Assembly: GCA_024405065.1 (NCBI GenBank)
Contig: JAKSPF010000052.1
Span: 1-8,166 of the forward strand
Direction of reading: 5' to 3'
Length of the DNA: 8,166 nt
DNA from: Sphaerochaetaceae bacterium
GTDB taxonomy: Bacteria > Spirochaetota > Spirochaetia > Sphaerochaetales > Sphaerochaetaceae
Shown in pieces: positions 6,019-8,166 of the stretch; position 1 is the first letter of the stretch; each line of letters begins with the position of its first letter. Both the position numbers and the translations under genes were made by a program. Under the pieces are notes generated by a model. It saw only the letters and a program-made list of their open reading frames with translations, was not told where the DNA came from and ran no database searches.

Positions 6019-7197
6019 ATGGAAAAAAAGGATGAACAGCTGATTGAGTTTTGCAGGGAAGCAGTAAGAGCACAAAGTTATTCGGGACACGAAGACAAAG
6101 CTGCACAGGTAATGAAACGCCACATGGAAGATTATGGCTTTGATGAAGTTGTAATTGACAAGTACGGCTCCGTAATCGGAACAATCAACGGAAACAGACC
6201 CGGAATCACCGTACTTATGGACGGTCACATTGACACGGTTGATGTAATTGATGCAGATCAATGGAAACACAATCCGTTCGGAGCTGAGATTGAAGACGGA
6301 AAGATATACGGAAGAGGCACATCCGATATGAAAGGATCCGTAACATCCATGATAACCGCCGCTGCCAGACTGAAGGAGAAAACAAAGGGAAATTTTGCGG
6401 GAAAGGTATGCGTTTCCTGTACGGTTCATGAGGAATGTTTTGAAGGAGTATCATCAAGGGAGGTTTCAAAATATGTGAAGCCTGATTTTGTAATCATAGG
6501 TGAAGCAACTTCAGGGACAGTGAAAATCGGTCAAAGAGGTCGTGCAGAAGTTGTAGTGGAAACCGAGGGAATATCATGCCACTCATCAAATCCCGAAAAA
6601 GGACTGAATGCAGTCTATATGATGAATGCACTGATAGAGGAAATCAGAAAAATCCAGCCCAATGAGCATGAGATTCTGGGAAAAGGAATACTTGAACTTA
6701 CCGACATAATTTCCTATCCGTATCCGGGAGCATCGGTTGTGCCATCCAAATGCAGATGTACTTTTGACCGCAGACTTCTTGTAGGAGAAGATGAACAAAC
6801 TGTTCTGCGTCAGGTTGAAGAAGCAATAGCACGAACACAGAAAACGCACCCGGAACTCAAAGCAAAGGTTTATATTGCAGAAGGACATGAAAATTGTTGG
6901 ACCGGCAATGCAATTCAGTCAAAAAGATTCTTCCCAGCATGGTGCTATGACCCATCAGACAAATACATTGCAACATCATGTAAAGGACTTGAAAAAGCGG
7001 GAATTGCGTACAGTCTGTCACACTTTTCTTTCTGTACAAACGGAAGTCACTTCTGCGGTGAAGCCGGAATACCCGGAATAGGCTACGGTCCGTCAGAGGA
7101 ATATCTTGCTCATGTGCGTGACGAGTATATTGAAATAGATCAGCTCATCAAAGCATGCAACGGATTTGAGAGCATTCTGACAGAACTGACAAGATAA
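6019..7197 (+). CDS. ygeY: M20-family metallohydrolase, YgeY type
   Basis: This is a complete 392-residue zinc-dependent hydrolase of the ArgE/DapE/peptidase M20 family. Metal and catalytic positions are all visible: MDGHIDTVD (67-75, H70 and D72), GRGTSDMKG (98-106, D103), HEE (137-139, catalytic and metal Glu), GEAT (161-164, E162) and AHVRDEY (364-370, H365). A dimerisation lid domain lies between about 175 and 290, with SCHSSNP (186-191) at its start. The overall pattern, including NGSHFCGEAGIPGIGYGPSEEY, fits the YgeY group often labelled selenium-metabolism-linked hydrolase. In E. coli, ygeY lies in an anaerobic purine/amino-acid catabolic cluster, and its substrate is not firmly established. 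None of those partners is here. ATG 6019 is preferred because AGAGG lies 8 bases before it and the preceding in-frame residues look non-coding. The family is secure; the subgroup is by motif recall. Other M20 peptidases or deacylases are the alternatives. Confidence 0.88.
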   Translation: MEKKDEQLIEFCREAVRAQSYSGHEDKAAQVMKRHMEDYGFDEVVIDKYGSVIGTINGNRPGITVLMDGHIDTVDVIDADQWKHNPFGAEIEDGKIYGRGTSDMKGSVTSMITAAARLKEKTKGNFAGKVCVSCTVHEECFEGVSSREVSKYVKPDFVIIGEATSGTVKIGQRGRAEVVVETEGISCHSSNPEKGLNAVYMMNALIEEIRKIQPNEHEILGKGILELTDIISYPYPGASVVPSKCRCTFDRRLLVGEDEQTVLRQVEEAIARTQKTHPELKAKVYIAEGHENCWTGNAIQSKRFFPAWCYDPSDKYIATSCKGLEKAGIAYSLSHFSFCTNGSHFCGEAGIPGIGYGPSEEYLAHVRDEYIEIDQLIKACNGFESILTELTR

Positions 7198-7210
7198 CCT
7201 ATACTTTCCG

Positions 7211-7254
7211 GAGGGATTTGCAAACCTTGTGAAGGAAGCTTTGCAAATCCTTCT
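7211..7254 (+). terminator. Hairpin terminator between convergent ygeY and symporter genes
   Basis: GGATTTGCAAA (7214-7224) and TTTGCAAATCC (7240-7250) are perfect 11-bp inverted arms, extendable by four more A-U, G-C or G-U pairs. The plus-strand RNA continues UUCUCUACUU, which is U-rich but interrupted. In the minus direction no U-tract follows. It lies 17 bases after the ygeY stop and directly adjoins the stop codon of the convergent symporter gene, so it probably serves ygeY and may also protect the other transcript's 3' end. Confidence 0.7.
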
Positions 7255-8166
7255 CTACTTGCCAAAATAATCTTTCACAAGCTTGAATACAACGGGTGAC
7301 AGCAATGCAACGGCTATAAGGTTCGGTATTGCCATGAGCCCGTTCATTGTATCTGAGATCTCCCAGAGAAGTCCCAGATCCACAGTTGCGCCCACAACAG
7401 CCATAAGGGAGAAGAGAATTATGTAAGGCTTTACAAATTTTTGTCCCAAAACGTACTCAATACACCTTGAACCGTAAAGCCCCCATCCGAGTGCAGTTGA
7501 AAATGCAAAACAGATGATTGCCACAGCGCCGAAGACAGAAGACCATGCACCGTAGGTATCGGTAAAACTTGAAATCGTGAGTTCCGCACCCGCCGCCTGT
7601 CCCCATACAGGATCTTTACCTGCACACATTATTATGAGAGCAGTCATTGTACACACTACGATTGTATCTACGAACACCTCAAAAATTCCATACAAAGCCT
7701 GCTGAACAGCCGTATCGGTACTGGCTGATGCATGAGCCATAGGTGCAGTACCCAAACCTGCCTCGTTGGAAAAAATACCCCTTGAAACCCCCCTTTTCAT
7801 AGCAACAAAAACACCGCCGCCGATTGCCGCTCTCGGAGTAAAGGCTTCTCTGAATATTGCCGAAAAAATTGCAGGTACCCTGTCAAGATGGGAAAAAACA
7901 ATCCCGAGACCCAGAATGATATACAGAGCAGCCATAAAAGGCACAAGACGAACCGTAACCTTTGCCAGTCTTTTCAGTCCTCCGGCAAGTATTACAAAAA
8001 GAAGAACTGCACATACAATGCCTACAATCAGATTGATTGCTGCAGAAGGCTGTCCGCCAAAAGCGGTGATTGTACTGTTCAGAGAATCCTTCACAGAACC
8101 GATCTGGGTGGCATTACCGGTACCGAGTGAAGCAATGGCCCAGGAAACAGCAAACACAACAGCAAG
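7255..8166 (-). CDS. Alanine/sodium symporter family (AGCS) amino-acid carrier, N-terminus outside the window
   Basis: This is a 304-residue C-terminal part of an integral membrane transporter; the reading frame stays open to the right edge, so roughly the first 150 residues are missing. From the edge inward: a SLGTGNATQ segment matching the SxGxGNxxQ part of AGCS carriers, then GGLKRLAKVTVRLVPFMAALY, AFTPRAAIGG, and the family signature RGIFSNEAGLGTAPMAHA, followed by a DTIVVCTMTALIIM helix and GWGLYGSRCIEYVLG. About seven strongly hydrophobic helices are visible. The family imports alanine or glycine with Na+ (some members H+). The protein ends KDYFGK with a TAG stop right beside the shared hairpin. 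Its promoter is outside the window. The family is certain; the exact amino acid carried cannot be read from this part. Confidence 0.93.
   Translation of the reverse strand, partial: LAVVFAVSWAIASLGTGNATQIGSVKDSLNSTITAFGGQPSAAINLIVGIVCAVLLFVILAGGLKRLAKVTVRLVPFMAALYIILGLGIVFSHLDRVPAIFSAIFREAFTPRAAIGGGVFVAMKRGVSRGIFSNEAGLGTAPMAHASASTDTAVQQALYGIFEVFVDTIVVCTMTALIIMCAGKDPVWGQAAGAELTISSFTDTYGAWSSVFGAVAIICFAFSTALGWGLYGSRCIEYVLGQKFVKPYIILFSLMAVVGATVDLGLLWEISDTMNGLMAIPNLIAVALLSPVVFKLVKDYFGK

Overview
The window (about 8.2 kb, estimated low-40s % GC) is a compact stretch of bacterial chromosome with six protein genes: five complete and one cut by the right edge. No RNA genes, insertion sequences, phage genes or CRISPR arrays were seen. 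The gene content, and above all the membrane-anchored SurA/PpiD-like protein whose extracytoplasmic part opens with an FGNYDGTPVRY segment, suggests an anaerobic, host-associated spirochaete of the Treponema type. This is a recall-based guess: a Clostridia-like source cannot be excluded, and no marker gene is present to settle it.

Layout from left to right. (1) 62-2753, minus strand: a two-gene operon in which a polyol/fructuronate-type dehydrogenase (uxuB-like) is followed after 19 bases by a PfkB-family 2-keto-3-deoxygluconate kinase (kdgK-like). They give a reductase step and the kinase step of hexuronate (pectin, glucuronate) breakdown. The operon starts at a TATAAT box, and a perfect 7-bp-arm palindrome lies between that box and the ribosome binding site. 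(2) 2876-4411, minus strand: a single-pass membrane protein with degenerate parvulin-like repeats, having its own promoter and an intrinsic terminator. (3) 4606-5784, minus strand: N-acetylglucosamine-6-phosphate deacetylase (nagA). (4) 6019-7197, plus strand: an M20-family metallohydrolase of the YgeY type, transcribed divergently from nagA. (5) 7255-8166, minus strand: the C-terminal two thirds of an alanine/sodium symporter (AGCS family), convergent with ygeY, with a perfect 11-bp-arm hairpin between the two genes.

The genes fit a lifestyle of scavenging uronic acids, amino sugars and amino acids or small peptides. Apart from uxuB-kdgK they look like separate transcription units, not one pathway. 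The less ordinary material lies between the genes: the palindrome in the uxuB leader, a 23-bp inverted repeat in the nagA/ygeY divergent region, a GAAA-capped hairpin before the SurA-like gene, and short sequence echoes between the intergenic regions. I found no evidence for a new multi-gene system.
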